Source: Euryarchaeota archaeon UBA549 (lineage in GTDB: Archaea; Thermoplasmatota; Poseidoniia; Poseidoniales; Poseidoniaceae). Taken from it: DNA of 27,905 nucleotides. The notes beneath the pieces are model-generated. The model was given only the letters and a program-made list of their open reading frames with translations, had not been told where the DNA came from and ran no database searches. Where the stretch lies: contig DAGF01000118.1 in the NCBI GenBank assembly GCA_002495645.1, forward strand, positions 1-27,905, given 5' to 3'. A program made the translations under genes and the position numbers. How positions within the stretch are numbered: the first letter of the stretch is position 1; every line of letters starts with the position of its first letter. This document shows positions 1 to 7,870 of this stretch, piece by piece.

Positions 1-1150
1 GGCGAGTTTGCTTTGGATGGATGGCACCATCTTTGCAGATGAGCACACCACCCATGCCGTTCACATAGAAATCAGAACCCTCTGGTGCACCGACCAAGAT
101 GTCGTCCTCATCGGAAATGACAACAGCGCCGGATTCTTTGTCGACAAGCGAGGTAAAGAAGGTCGTCAAGTTGTTGGAATAGAGCATGGATGCCGTGTTG
201 GCGAGTGTGCCTGGAAGATTGGACGTCCCCACGATGATGACACCGTTGTCAGTTGTGATGACTTCACCCTGAACGGTGTCTTCGCAGTTTCCACCAACAT
301 CTGCGTTCATGTCGACCACAACGGCACCAGATTTGAAGTTAGCAACAGCGGAAGAGGGAACGGTGATGGGTGCTGGACGACCGAATATTCGGGCGGTTGT
401 TACGACGATGTCAGCATCGGCAGCAACGCCACAGACGGTGTCGTTGACTTTCTGGATAAATTCAGGTGTGAGAGGTTTTGCGTAGCCTGATTCGTCTTCA
501 AAATCATCCATGCCGTCAACTTCAATGAAACGACCACCGACGGATTCAATTTGTTCAGCCGCTGATTTTCGCACATCTGATGCATAGACAACTGCACCCA
601 AGCGCTTGGCGGTGGCGATGGCTTGCAGGCCTGCCACACCGCTGCCCATAATGACGACTTTTGCAGGTCGGATGGTTCCAGCCGAGGTGGTCATCATGGG
701 GATGCCCTTGGGAACTTGAGCTGCACCAAGGAGCACGGCTTTGTATCCTGCGAGGTTGTCTTGGCTTGAGTTAACATCCATCGATTGTGCCCGTGATAGG
801 CGTCGAGGAATCATGTCCATGGAGAGGAGCGTAATGTTGGCGTCCATGCAGGACTTGACGTATTCTGGGTGGCGAAACGGGTCGGAAACACAGGCAAGAT
901 TTGTGCCTGCGGCGATACCATCAACACCGGGGAATCGGATGCATACGATGTTCTCACAAGCAAGTGCTTCTTCACGTGAGACAATGGACGCCCCTGCCGC
1001 CTCGTAATCTGCATCGTGATAGTTGGCCGCAAGGCCTGCACCGGATTGAATGAAGACCTCAAAACCGGCTCTTGCGAGTTTCTTCATGCTGGAAGGAACA
1101 ATGCCGACTCGTGTTTCACCTTCGGGCTCTTTTGGGACACCAAGTTTCAT
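1..1150 (-). CDS. pntA: NAD(P) transhydrogenase alpha subunit (PntA), C-terminal end beyond window
   Basis: Hydride-transfer, NAD(H)-binding subunit of the proton-translocating transhydrogenase, which exchanges hydride between NADH and NADP+ at the membrane. The frame starts MKLGVPKEPEGETRVGIVP, the family N-terminus. It continues through a conserved IPRRLSRAQSMD segment (about residue 125) and a Rossmann loop GSGVAGLQAIATAKRLGA, and is open for 383 codons to the window edge. That is about the length of the soluble alpha-1 subunit of three-subunit enzymes; whether the membrane part follows cannot be seen. The start at 1150 is preceded by AGGTGATTGG, an archaeal Shine-Dalgarno, and an in-frame TAA lies about 65 bases upstream. 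A TATA-like TCTAAAAA lies at 1211-1218. The gene is divergent from malate dehydrogenase, so two NAD-linked redox functions share a 186-base intergenic region. Confidence 0.93.
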   Translation of the reverse strand, partial: MKLGVPKEPEGETRVGIVPSSMKKLARAGFEVFIQSGAGLAANYHDADYEAAGASIVSREEALACENIVCIRFPGVDGIAAGTNLACVSDPFRHPEYVKSCMDANITLLSMDMIPRRLSRAQSMDVNSSQDNLAGYKAVLLGAAQVPKGIPMMTTSAGTIRPAKVVIMGSGVAGLQAIATAKRLGAVVYASDVRKSAAEQIESVGGRFIEVDGMDDFEDESGYAKPLTPEFIQKVNDTVCGVAADADIVVTTARIFGRPAPITVPSSAVANFKSGAVVVDMNADVGGNCEDTVQGEVITTDNGVIIVGTSNLPGTLANTASMLYSNNLTTFFTSLVDKESGAVVISDEDDILVGAPEGSDFYVNGMGGVLICKDGAIHPKQTR

Positions 1151-1336
1151 CCAATCACCTGCCGATTGCACCACCGAAAGGGTAGGTGCAAATCGTCCAC
1201 ATGAAGGAGGTTTTTAGATGCCACGCTTTGATTCACTGCAGCGCTTTCGCCGTGAACTCCAGAGGGCTTGTTGAAAATCTCTCACCATTTGACTTATGGA
1301 CTGGCCGGAGCAGGTTCCTGTTGAAAGGTGAACACC

Positions 1337-2275
1337 ATGGTGAGCGGTCGACGAAAAATTGCGGTGATTGGAGCAGGAAATGTTGGAGCTACATGCGCTT
1401 TTGTTCTCGCCCAAATGAAAATCGCAGACATTGTTCTTCTTGACATCTACGAAGGTTTCGCCAAGGGCAAGGCGCTTGACATGTCACAAAATGCCAACGT
1501 GCTGAACTATAACGGGACCATCACGGGTACTGCGGATTACAAGGACATCGCCGGAGCAGAGGTAGTTGTTGTAACCTCAGGCTTTCCCCGTCAGCCCGGC
1601 ATGACGAGAGAAGATTTGATCGGAAAAAACGCTGATATCGTTTCCCAAGTCGGGGCTGGCATCAAGGACCACGCACCGGATGCTGTTGTCATCGTCGTCA
1701 CCAATCCACTGGACTTGATGACATACCATATGCAGCAGGTCACAGGGTTCCCACCTGAGCGCGTCATCGGACAAGCTGGTGTTCTCGACAGTGCACGAAT
1801 GGCCCATTTCATCGCTTTGGAACTAAATTGCGCTGAAGAAGATGTTTCGCCGATGGTTCTTGGCGGACACGGTGACACCATGGTCCCCTTGCCTCGGTAC
1901 ACGACGGTGGGTGGCATCCCCATCACCCAGTTGATGAGTCAGGAGCGTATCGATGCTATCAGCGCTAGAACCGCGAGCGGTGGCGGAGAAATTGTCAAAC
2001 TCTTGGAGCGCGGGTCTGCTTTTTATGCCCCGGGTTCGGCAGCCGCTGTCATGGCTGAATCGGTGTTGAATGACCGACGAAGGTTGCTTCCCGCCTCCTG
2101 TCTGCTCACCGGACAGTACGGTTTGAGTGATGTTTACATTGGTGTGCCGTGCATCATCGGTTCGAACGGTGTTGAGCAAATTTTTGAGTTGGAATTAACC
2201 GATGATGAACTTGAATCTCTCCAAGGCTCCGGTGAGTTTTACAAAGGCCAACTCAAAGACGTTCTTGGTTATTGA
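1337..2275 (+). CDS. mdh: Malate dehydrogenase (LDH-like MDH)
   Basis: Cytosolic NAD-dependent oxidation of malate to oxaloacetate (TCA cycle), 312 residues, the normal length. The Rossmann motif GAGNVGA is near the N-terminus, and the acidic residue in LLDIYEG fits NAD rather than NADP use. The substrate loop is GFPRQPGMTRED: Arg occupies the position that is Gln in lactate dehydrogenase, which marks it as a malate enzyme. The catalytic His is in GHGDTMVPL. I chose ATG 1337 over an in-frame GTG at 1328 because the ribosome site GGTGA overlaps that GTG and sits at normal spacing from the ATG. Its last 7 bases overlap the end of the convergent YgfZ-like gene. Confidence 0.96.
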   Translation: MVSGRRKIAVIGAGNVGATCAFVLAQMKIADIVLLDIYEGFAKGKALDMSQNANVLNYNGTITGTADYKDIAGAEVVVVTSGFPRQPGMTREDLIGKNADIVSQVGAGIKDHAPDAVVIVVTNPLDLMTYHMQQVTGFPPERVIGQAGVLDSARMAHFIALELNCAEEDVSPMVLGGHGDTMVPLPRYTTVGGIPITQLMSQERIDAISARTASGGGEIVKLLERGSAFYAPGSAAAVMAESVLNDRRRLLPASCLLTGQYGLSDVYIGVPCIIGSNGVEQIFELELTDDELESLQGSGEFYKGQLKDVLGY

Positions 2276-2922
2276 GTGCGGACGATGCAAAGGCTGCGTT
2301 CTTTGCCTTGAGTTGTCGGTTTTTCCACCGGATTTGATTGCACAACGAGGTGGCGTCCTTGCTTGCCGCGACTTCGCATCCGTGTAAGTACTTCTTGGCC
2401 CACATAACATCCCTTTTGGGGATGAACGAGCGGTCCAAGTCCACATGCCAGAGGGTGATGGGCGCCCGATATTTCGTGACCGTGGTAGGGGATGAGGTTC
2501 GCGATTCGGTGCTCATTCCATTGCTCCATGGTCCATGTCGCTTGCCAATTGTGTTTGATGGGCACGATGAACATCCTTCCAAAAAATGAGGTGTGCACTG
2601 TTGCGTCTGGTGGAATTTCCGAATCGCCGATATCGATGAAGACATCATTGAGCTCACTGATGTCCGTGATGGTGATGGCCTGGCCGAGAATACGTTCAGC
2701 CAAGTGAGCAGCGAGTGCGCTTTTGTTCATTGCATGGCCCACAATTGCGACATGCTCACCGACAGGGACAATGTCACAAACATCAATGATTTTCGCCGCA
2801 CGTGTCGTGAAGACCGTGGTGCAGGGTCCGTCAACATGGTTCGTGGAAAGACCATCCAGGAAGGAGAGAAGTCCCTTGCCTTGAAGCAAAAGGATGGATG
2901 CCTCATGACGTACCAGACCCAT
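2269..2922 (-). CDS. YgfZ/IBA57-like folate-binding Fe-S cluster assembly protein (GcvT fold)
   Basis: The 217-residue protein carries the family hallmark KGCYVGQE (residues 170-177), shared by YgfZ and mitochondrial IBA57 and distinguishing them from true glycine-cleavage T proteins. These proteins help mature [4Fe-4S] enzymes, probably with a folate cofactor. It is short: bacterial YgfZ is about 325 residues, and here only about 40 residues follow the hallmark, so the C-terminal barrel is largely missing. The gene lies 9 bases after the stop of an A-type Fe-S carrier, with GAGGG before its ATG, so the two are very likely co-transcribed. Its stop overlaps the convergent mdh stop region. The family call is firm; the exact role is inferred from the family and the neighbour. 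Confidence 0.85.
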   Translation of the reverse strand: MGLVRHEASILLLQGKGLLSFLDGLSTNHVDGPCTTVFTTRAAKIIDVCDIVPVGEHVAIVGHAMNKSALAAHLAERILGQAITITDISELNDVFIDIGDSEIPPDATVHTSFFGRMFIVPIKHNWQATWTMEQWNEHRIANLIPYHGHEISGAHHPLACGLGPLVHPQKGCYVGQEVLTRMRSRGKQGRHLVVQSNPVEKPTTQGKERSLCIVRTQ

Positions 2923-2931
2923 GAATTGCCC

Positions 2932-3312
2932 TCAAGAGAACGATTCACCGCATCCGCAAGAAGAACTCGCATTTGGGTTGTTGATTTTGAATCCGCCACC
3001 CATGAGCCGGTCGACATAGTCGATCTCGATGCCGTTCAACAAATGGCTTGAGGCGGAAGGGACCAAAATGCGGAAGCCGTTGATGTTCAGTTCTTGGCAA
3101 GGCGTGTCCGTTGATTCTACGATTTGAAGGTCGTACATGTAGCCTGAACATCCCCCGCTGAGGACACCGACGAGAAGAGCATGACTTCGGTCGTCGCCAA
3201 ACGCATCCTCCAACATGGTGGTTGCTTTCTCCGTCAGCGTGAGTTCAACATCCACCTCATCTGGTCGGTGCACTTCCAGAGGCGTAGCCGATTCGCAGGT
3301 GCCGCAGTCCAT
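2932..3312 (-). CDS. A-type iron-sulfur carrier (HesB/IscA/ErpA family)
   Basis: Small Fe-S carrier of 126 residues that receives clusters from a scaffold and passes them to apo-enzymes. The three ligand cysteines of the family are present: Cys55 in SGGCSGYMY and Cys119/Cys121 in the C-terminal CGCG. The family motif MGGGFKINNPN also appears before the CGCG. The N-terminus has an extra CxxC (MDCGTC) about 20 residues ahead of the core fold, which is not needed for the family function. It is followed 9 bases later by the YgfZ/IBA57-like gene, mirroring the ISCA-IBA57 partnership of mitochondria. A weak TATA-like TCAAAAA (3334-3340, read on minus) lies about 25 bases before the ATG, so it may have its own leaderless promoter as well as read-through from the TPR gene 51 bases upstream. 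Confidence 0.92.
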   Translation of the reverse strand: MDCGTCESATPLEVHRPDEVDVELTLTEKATTMLEDAFGDDRSHALLVGVLSGGCSGYMYDLQIVESTDTPCQELNINGFRILVPSASSHLLNGIEIDYVDRLMGGGFKINNPNASSSCGCGESFS

Positions 3313-3363
3313 GATGCCCCCAACCCTTCACCGTTTTTGAACTTGACCGCAAGCGTTCAGTGT

Positions 3364-5730
3364 TCATCGCTTCTTTCGCTTTTTATCCACGGCCTTTTGC
3401 AAAATGTTGCACCGACGAATCTGGTCCTTCGCACGACGCTTGGCCTCATCACCCAAACCACGTGGTATGGCTTGCTCAAAGCATTTGATGGCATCTTTGT
3501 ATCGCTCCATTTCAGCGTAGGCCGTTCCCATGTTGTACAGTGTTTCACCGCGAACTTCTGTCGGACGAATCAACATGGCTTGGTGGTAGGATTCAACGCA
3601 CTTCGGATATTCCTCGAGGAAGTAGTAGGCGTTGCCGCGGTTGTTGAGGATACGGATAATCATGGCGTCATCGCCTGCAAATGCAGGGAGTGCACGATCA
3701 AAACACGAGAGGGCTTCTTTGTATTTTTTATCTTCAATCAACTGCACGCCTTGATTAAACCAGGCGACATCTTGGTTGGATATGGCGTTGCTCGTCGTCG
3801 TTTGAGGCGTGTTGACAGCAACGGTTTGCGCTGCATCCAACGCCGCTTTCGCAAGGTCAACTTCGGGTTGAGGCGCTGCTTCTACCTCTTTTTGTTGCGG
3901 TTCAACCGGTGCCAAAAGCATGGCTGCATCCATTGCGGGCGAAGGCGCTTCAACTGCGGGTGGGGCTTCGTCCGTTTCAGGGGCTGAGTTCAACTCGGGC
4001 AGGGCTTGAACAGGTTCTGAAACAAGGACTTCAGTCGTTGGTTCGGAAAGGGGGGTGTCCTCTGCTCCAACTCCTAGGATATCCACAGGTTCTGGCTCCG
4101 GTGCAACAGCGAGTGTTTCTTCGGGGGCCACAGCGGGAGGAGCGCCCATGTTGGTGGCTTTTGCGTGGCACTTCTGTGCCGTCTCGTAATCCCCGGCCTG
4201 TTCAAGCGATCGGGCCAACCCCGTCCAGTGAGCGGGCTCGTTTTGGTCCTGCTGAATCAAAGCCTTCCACATCAACACCGCATCGCTGTGTTGCTGACTG
4301 AGCGAGAGAGCTGTCGCACGTTCAGGCGTCGTTTCTTCGCCCATCAAATTCAGTGCTTCACGGGCCATCTCGGGGCCGGCTGGAAGAGTAGGAGGTAGTC
4401 CTGCGACTTGGTCGATGATGTCGCTTTCACCTTGGGCGAGTTGGAGGAGCATGCTGATGTATTCCGATTTGATTGGGTGCGATTGGTCAATGGTGATGAG
4501 CGTACGTGCTGCACCCATGTAGGCTTCAATCAAACCCTCATCTTTTGCAAGAGATGCCCATTTTTCGGCGGCCTTCGCATAATTTTCGTCGGCCTCGAGG
4601 GAACGTTGGTAACTGTTGATGGCTTCTTGTGTCATACCGGAGCGTTGTTGAACAGAGCCCAAATTAAACCAACCCGGGGCATGACTTGGCTCAAGATTCT
4701 GTGCATGCGTCATGGCAGCGATGGCGTGGTTATCCAAATCCAATCTCGCCATAGCACCTCCTGCAATACGCCAAGCGCCTGCGTGTTGTGCGCCGATGGT
4801 TTTGAGATGTGGCTTCAACAGAGCCAAAGCATCTTTCGGATTACCGTCTTTGATGCATGCAGTTGCCTCTTCGACAAGAGAATCAATGTCAATTGCGGGT
4901 TCTGGTTCGGGCTTAGGCTCTTCCGCAGGCTCCGGTTCCGGTTCCGGCGTCACTTCCTGCATGACTTCTTGTTGAGCAACAACAACCTCCGCTGCACTTT
5001 GCAATTCTTCCACCGTGAGGGTTTGGTCTTCGTCGTGGTCGTGGTGAACAGCTTCCTGTAACAACATTTCTGGGTCTTCAATGCCGGCTTCTTCTGCAAT
5101 TTCTTCCACCATCTGCATGTCGACTTCTTGGGTCACTTCAATCGAGGGTTGCATGGCTTCCATGGCCACAGAAATTCCGCTGTTCTTGCATCGCTCTTTG
5201 AGTTGGACAAGTGCGGGATGGCCGGGGAAGAAACCCAGCGCTTTTTCAGCCGTTTCATACGCTCCCTCAAGATCACCAATTCGCTCAAGCAGAATAGCCA
5301 AATTGGCTGTCGCAGGGGCGTGTTCCTCGTTGAGGTCAAGACAAATCTGGAAGGATTGGCGTGCACCTCGAGCGTCTTGTTGCGCTTCAAGAAGCACACC
5401 GCGATTGAACCAAGCCATGTCGCAAGACGGATCGAGTGCAATGGCCTTATTGAAGGCTGCAAGGGCCCCCTTGACATCATTGCGACGACTTCGTTCCTCG
5501 CCGACGGTCAAAAGCACCTCAACCATTTCTTCAGGGTCCTCTACATCCTCAAGCTCAGGGATGATGTTCCTCGGCGTTGCAGGTGCAGATTCCTCAGGGG
5601 TTGCGTCCAATTGCTGTTCTTCATTTTCTACCGCGTCGAGAGCATCGTTAACCGATGCCAAAGCGATGTCATCAACACCGTCGGCTATCTCATCCGATAC
5701 ATCGTGGATATCGTCTTCCGCACCAGGCAT
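3364..5730 (-). CDS. Large tetratricopeptide-repeat protein with acidic Pro/Glu linkers
   Basis: A 788-residue cytoplasmic protein with no signal peptide or membrane segment. TPR units fall in clusters at roughly residues 70-180, 270-385, 480-540 and 665-775, with typical patterns such as AWFNRGVLLEAQQDARGARQ and ETLYNMGTAYAEMERYKDAI. Between them lie acidic, proline-rich disordered linkers, including an EPEPEP-type stretch encoded near 4898-4950. The protein ends in a very basic KKRKKR. TPR arrays are protein-interaction scaffolds, and no partner can be named from the sequence. I chose ATG 5730 because GGTGATGGC precedes it; in-frame starts up to 5811 lack a ribosome site. A TATA-like TTATGC near 5767 would give a short leader. 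It is upstream of the Fe-S carrier pair with a 51-base gap. Confidence 0.88.
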   Translation of the reverse strand: MPGAEDDIHDVSDEIADGVDDIALASVNDALDAVENEEQQLDATPEESAPATPRNIIPELEDVEDPEEMVEVLLTVGEERSRRNDVKGALAAFNKAIALDPSCDMAWFNRGVLLEAQQDARGARQSFQICLDLNEEHAPATANLAILLERIGDLEGAYETAEKALGFFPGHPALVQLKERCKNSGISVAMEAMQPSIEVTQEVDMQMVEEIAEEAGIEDPEMLLQEAVHHDHDEDQTLTVEELQSAAEVVVAQQEVMQEVTPEPEPEPAEEPKPEPEPAIDIDSLVEEATACIKDGNPKDALALLKPHLKTIGAQHAGAWRIAGGAMARLDLDNHAIAAMTHAQNLEPSHAPGWFNLGSVQQRSGMTQEAINSYQRSLEADENYAKAAEKWASLAKDEGLIEAYMGAARTLITIDQSHPIKSEYISMLLQLAQGESDIIDQVAGLPPTLPAGPEMAREALNLMGEETTPERATALSLSQQHSDAVLMWKALIQQDQNEPAHWTGLARSLEQAGDYETAQKCHAKATNMGAPPAVAPEETLAVAPEPEPVDILGVGAEDTPLSEPTTEVLVSEPVQALPELNSAPETDEAPPAVEAPSPAMDAAMLLAPVEPQQKEVEAAPQPEVDLAKAALDAAQTVAVNTPQTTTSNAISNQDVAWFNQGVQLIEDKKYKEALSCFDRALPAFAGDDAMIIRILNNRGNAYYFLEEYPKCVESYHQAMLIRPTEVRGETLYNMGTAYAEMERYKDAIKCFEQAIPRGLGDEAKRRAKDQIRRCNILQKAVDKKRKKR

Positions 5731-5835
5731 GCCATCACCGGTTTGCAACCACCCACGATGCATGCATAAGCATTGCTTTTTCTTGACCATGGGATGAATC
5801 CTTACATTCAAGGGCCGTTGAGGATTGGAATCACC

Positions 5836-6384
5836 ATGGGCGATGACAGAATCAAAATCTTGGGCCTTGCCGGCGAGTACCGTTCTTCATCAAAATCAGG
5901 CATGCTGGTAAACGCCGCATTGGAGATGGCTGAAGCCAAAGGGGCGGACGTCGTTTTCTGGGACCTGGCAGAAAAACCACTTCCACTGGTTGGTGAAGAA
6001 GGATGCTGGGCTCATCCGAACGTCAAAGAATTCCAAAGCCTCCTTGAGTCGTGTGATGCCTTTTTCCTCTCGTCTCCTGAATACCACGGCACGATGTCTG
6101 GCGTCATGAAGAACACCATGGACTGGATGTATGATAAGCACGTTGGAGGCAAAGTTTTCGGCCTGATGTCAACACTTGGAGGTGTGACCAATTCGAACAC
6201 CCTCAACCACATGCGTATTGCTTTGCGCTGGTTGCACGCTTGGCCGGTTCCGGAGCAATTGGCGATTGGCCATGTCAAAGAAGCCTTCGACGAGGACGGA
6301 TCTCTCGTGGATGAATCTTTGCAGGAACGGCTCTCTAACTTGGTTGAGGCCGTCCTCTCCGCATCAAAGAAAATGAGTGCATGA
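5836..6384 (+). CDS. NADPH-dependent FMN reductase family flavoprotein
   Basis: A 182-residue flavodoxin-like protein that probably reduces FMN, quinones or similar acceptors with NAD(P)H. The N-terminal phosphate loop is KILGLAGEYRSSSKSG, and the family signature SSPEYHGTMSGVMKNTMDW lies about residues 76-94. The start is ATG 5836, with GAGGATTGG about 10 bases upstream; starting here puts the first beta strand at residue 6, as is normal for the family. In-frame starts from 5773 would add an unconserved tail. Its stop overlaps the next gene's start as ATGA, so the two are probably translationally coupled. The substrate is not predictable from sequence. Confidence 0.9.
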   Translation: MGDDRIKILGLAGEYRSSSKSGMLVNAALEMAEAKGADVVFWDLAEKPLPLVGEEGCWAHPNVKEFQSLLESCDAFFLSSPEYHGTMSGVMKNTMDWMYDKHVGGKVFGLMSTLGGVTNSNTLNHMRIALRWLHAWPVPEQLAIGHVKEAFDEDGSLVDESLQERLSNLVEAVLSASKKMSA

Positions 6385-7157
6385 GCATGGCGTCGTCTCT
6401 GCCTACACCTTTTTTTTCAGATGCGCACGGTTCCTCGTATCGTTTGGTTGAACCGGGCACATTCCAAATGGGTGATGTGACCGGGAAGGGGAACCCCAAC
6501 GAGCAACCCGCCTGTGTCGTTGACATCACCCAACCTTTCTTTCTCGGCGAACGCAATGTCACCCAAGCCTTTTGGCACGATGTGATGGGCGAAAATCCGT
6601 CTAAATTTCAGGAAGGTTGGAGTGCTGGTCTCCGCCCTGTAGAAAACATCAACATGGACGACGTCAGCCTCTTTCTCGACCGATTGAATCAGCGGGACAG
6701 CGAGGTGATGTACCTTGGATTGGTTGGGCGGTGGCGCCTACCCTCCGAGTCAGAATGGGAGTACGCTTCAAGAGCAGGTACCCAAGGACGTTGGTCCTTT
6801 GGCAACAAAGATGTAGAATTGGATGAACATGGCTGGCATGCAGGTAATTCAGGAGGCACAACGCGTGAGGTTGGGTTGAAGAAAGCGAATCCTTGGGGCT
6901 TTTTTGACATGAATGGCCTCGTGCAAGAATGGTGTGCTGATCATTGGGTGAAATCGTATGCAGACGGTCGTCTGCAATCCCCACTGGTCGTTAACGACGT
7001 ACGCAAATACGTCGTTCGAGGCGGCGCATGGTTCACTGAAAGCGATTCAACGCGTTGTGGTGCCCGCTCCTTTGCTGACCGGGATAAGCGCAGCGATGGC
7101 CTCGGTTTACGATTGGTTTGGGAGCCGCTTGACAACCAGCCAGCACCAACGAACTAA
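6381..7157 (+). CDS. SUMF1/EgtB/PvdO-fold protein (formylglycine-generating-enzyme-like domain)
   Basis: A 258-residue single-domain protein of the FGE-sulfatase fold. Landmarks in order are the opening LVEPGTFQMGD (about residue 23), RLPSESEWEYASRAGT (about 117), the NGLVQEW motif (about 178) and the closing VRGGAWF...LGLRLVWEP. True formylglycine-generating enzymes carry a copper-binding catalytic cysteine pair just after the GGS motif. Here that stretch reads GGAWFTESDSTRCGARS, with only one cysteine, at a position not equivalent to either catalytic residue. It is therefore more likely an iron-type or non-catalytic relative than a sulfatase activator. There is no signal peptide. It overlaps the upstream flavoprotein by ATGA, and its stop overlaps the convergent PqqD-like gene. 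Confidence 0.85.
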   Translation: MSMASSLPTPFFSDAHGSSYRLVEPGTFQMGDVTGKGNPNEQPACVVDITQPFFLGERNVTQAFWHDVMGENPSKFQEGWSAGLRPVENINMDDVSLFLDRLNQRDSEVMYLGLVGRWRLPSESEWEYASRAGTQGRWSFGNKDVELDEHGWHAGNSGGTTREVGLKKANPWGFFDMNGLVQEWCADHWVKSYADGRLQSPLVVNDVRKYVVRGGAWFTESDSTRCGARSFADRDKRSDGLGLRLVWEPLDNQPAPTN

Positions 7158-7660
7158 GGGGCTTCGTTCTTCATTGGCGACCAATCATATGCGTGGTCTT
7201 CCGGGAGGTCATCCAGTGTTTGATGTTCGGGTGTCTGTCCGGGCCCGATGAACCAGCGAGCGTCGAGAGGGGCCTCTAAAACGAGCATGAGGTTGTTGTT
7301 CTTCAGTTGTTGAATGGCGGCAGCAGTACGTTGCATAACAGGTGCAATTTCTTCTCGGAACACGTCGTTCATCGCATGGCATATTTGCCCAAATGTACGA
7401 CTCCCGTCAGCCAATTCCCATAACATGCTGTTCATCTCATCCAACGGGCGACGCAATTCAGTTGGTGCTCGGAGAAGAGATGCAATTTTCCCCTCTATAC
7501 GTCCAAATTGCTTGGGTATTCTCAGCACGACACGTCGTCCACTAACTCCTCGTAGAGCGGGGTCTTTGTTGATCTCGCCTGTTCTCGCCCACCAAACTGG
7601 GGTTCTGCACGGATATTGGTCCACCAATGGATGGTCTTCCATTCCTGCAATTTCCTCCAT
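7154..7660 (-). CDS. PqqD-like domain protein
   Basis: About 168 residues. The central part (about residues 45-135) matches the PqqD pattern: LDEMNSMLWELADGSRTFGQI followed by a helical segment with a conserved hydrophobic end, AAAIQQLKNNNLMLVLE. PqqD-like winged-helix domains bind peptide substrates or partner enzymes in PQQ and RiPP pathways, but many archaeal copies stand alone with no known role. Start choice is unsure. ATG 7660 has GAGGG upstream; an in-frame TTG at 7681 would overlap a possible upstream small-ORF stop as TTGA; ATG 7642 follows GGAGG. No radical-SAM PqqE-like enzyme lies nearby, so no pathway can be assigned. Confidence 0.7.
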   Translation of the reverse strand: MEEIAGMEDHPLVDQYPCRTPVWWARTGEINKDPALRGVSGRRVVLRIPKQFGRIEGKIASLLRAPTELRRPLDEMNSMLWELADGSRTFGQICHAMNDVFREEIAPVMQRTAAAIQQLKNNNLMLVLEAPLDARWFIGPGQTPEHQTLDDLPEDHAYDWSPMKNEAP

Positions 7661-7702
7661 GCCCTGTCCCTCAAAACTCAACCCATGTCCACACGAGTAG
7701 CG

Positions 7703-7870
7703 TCAACATCGATGCCGTGCCAAAAAGGGCAACGGTTCGCGTGGCTTGTACCCTTTGGGTAAAATGGCGAAGGTACCATGTTCCCACGCCACATGCAGCC
7801 ACAACAAACCACAAGGCGTACCATGCGGGAGGATAGGTGTCCACGCCATGCGGTCATCAAAGGGTTCCAT
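7703..7870 (-). CDS. Possible small protein between the surface protein and the PqqD-like gene
   Basis: The 175 bases between the two flanking genes hold a 55-codon frame starting MEPFDDRMAWTPILPHG, or 48 codons from the internal ATG at 7849, and ending FLARHRC. It is rich in Trp, Pro and Leu and has ordinary codon use, so it may be real. It would overlap the end of the surface-protein gene by 14 bases. A competing frame on the same strand (7678-7860, 60 codons, starting MMTAWRG) begins with an ATGA overlap of the same stop and ends in a TTGA overlap with the PqqD-like frame. It is Cys- and Trp-rich. At most one is likely genuine. No family is recognised for either. Confidence 0.3.
   Translation of the reverse strand: MEPFDDRMAWTPILPHGTPCGLLWLHVAWEHGTFAILPKGYKPREPLPFLARHRC

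Noticed and set aside
8..1062. Several plus-strand and other-frame minus-strand frames opposite the transhydrogenase gene
   Set aside because: They are antisense or out-of-frame shadows; the minus frame from 1150 matches PntA throughout and is open to the edge.
3181..3987. 268-codon plus-strand frame across the Fe-S carrier and TPR gene ends
   Set aside because: Runs antisense across two well-supported genes and their junction; Phe/Arg/Cys-rich product with no recognisable motif.
4408..5797. Long plus-strand frames of 200+ codons opposite the TPR protein
   Set aside because: Low-complexity Ser/Arg- or Phe/Arg-rich products mirror the Glu/Ala/Pro codons of the TPR gene, with no family match and no ribosome site.
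6381..7157. Annotation as a sulfatase-activating formylglycine-generating enzyme
   Set aside because: The copper-binding catalytic cysteine pair is missing and no sulfatase gene is nearby.
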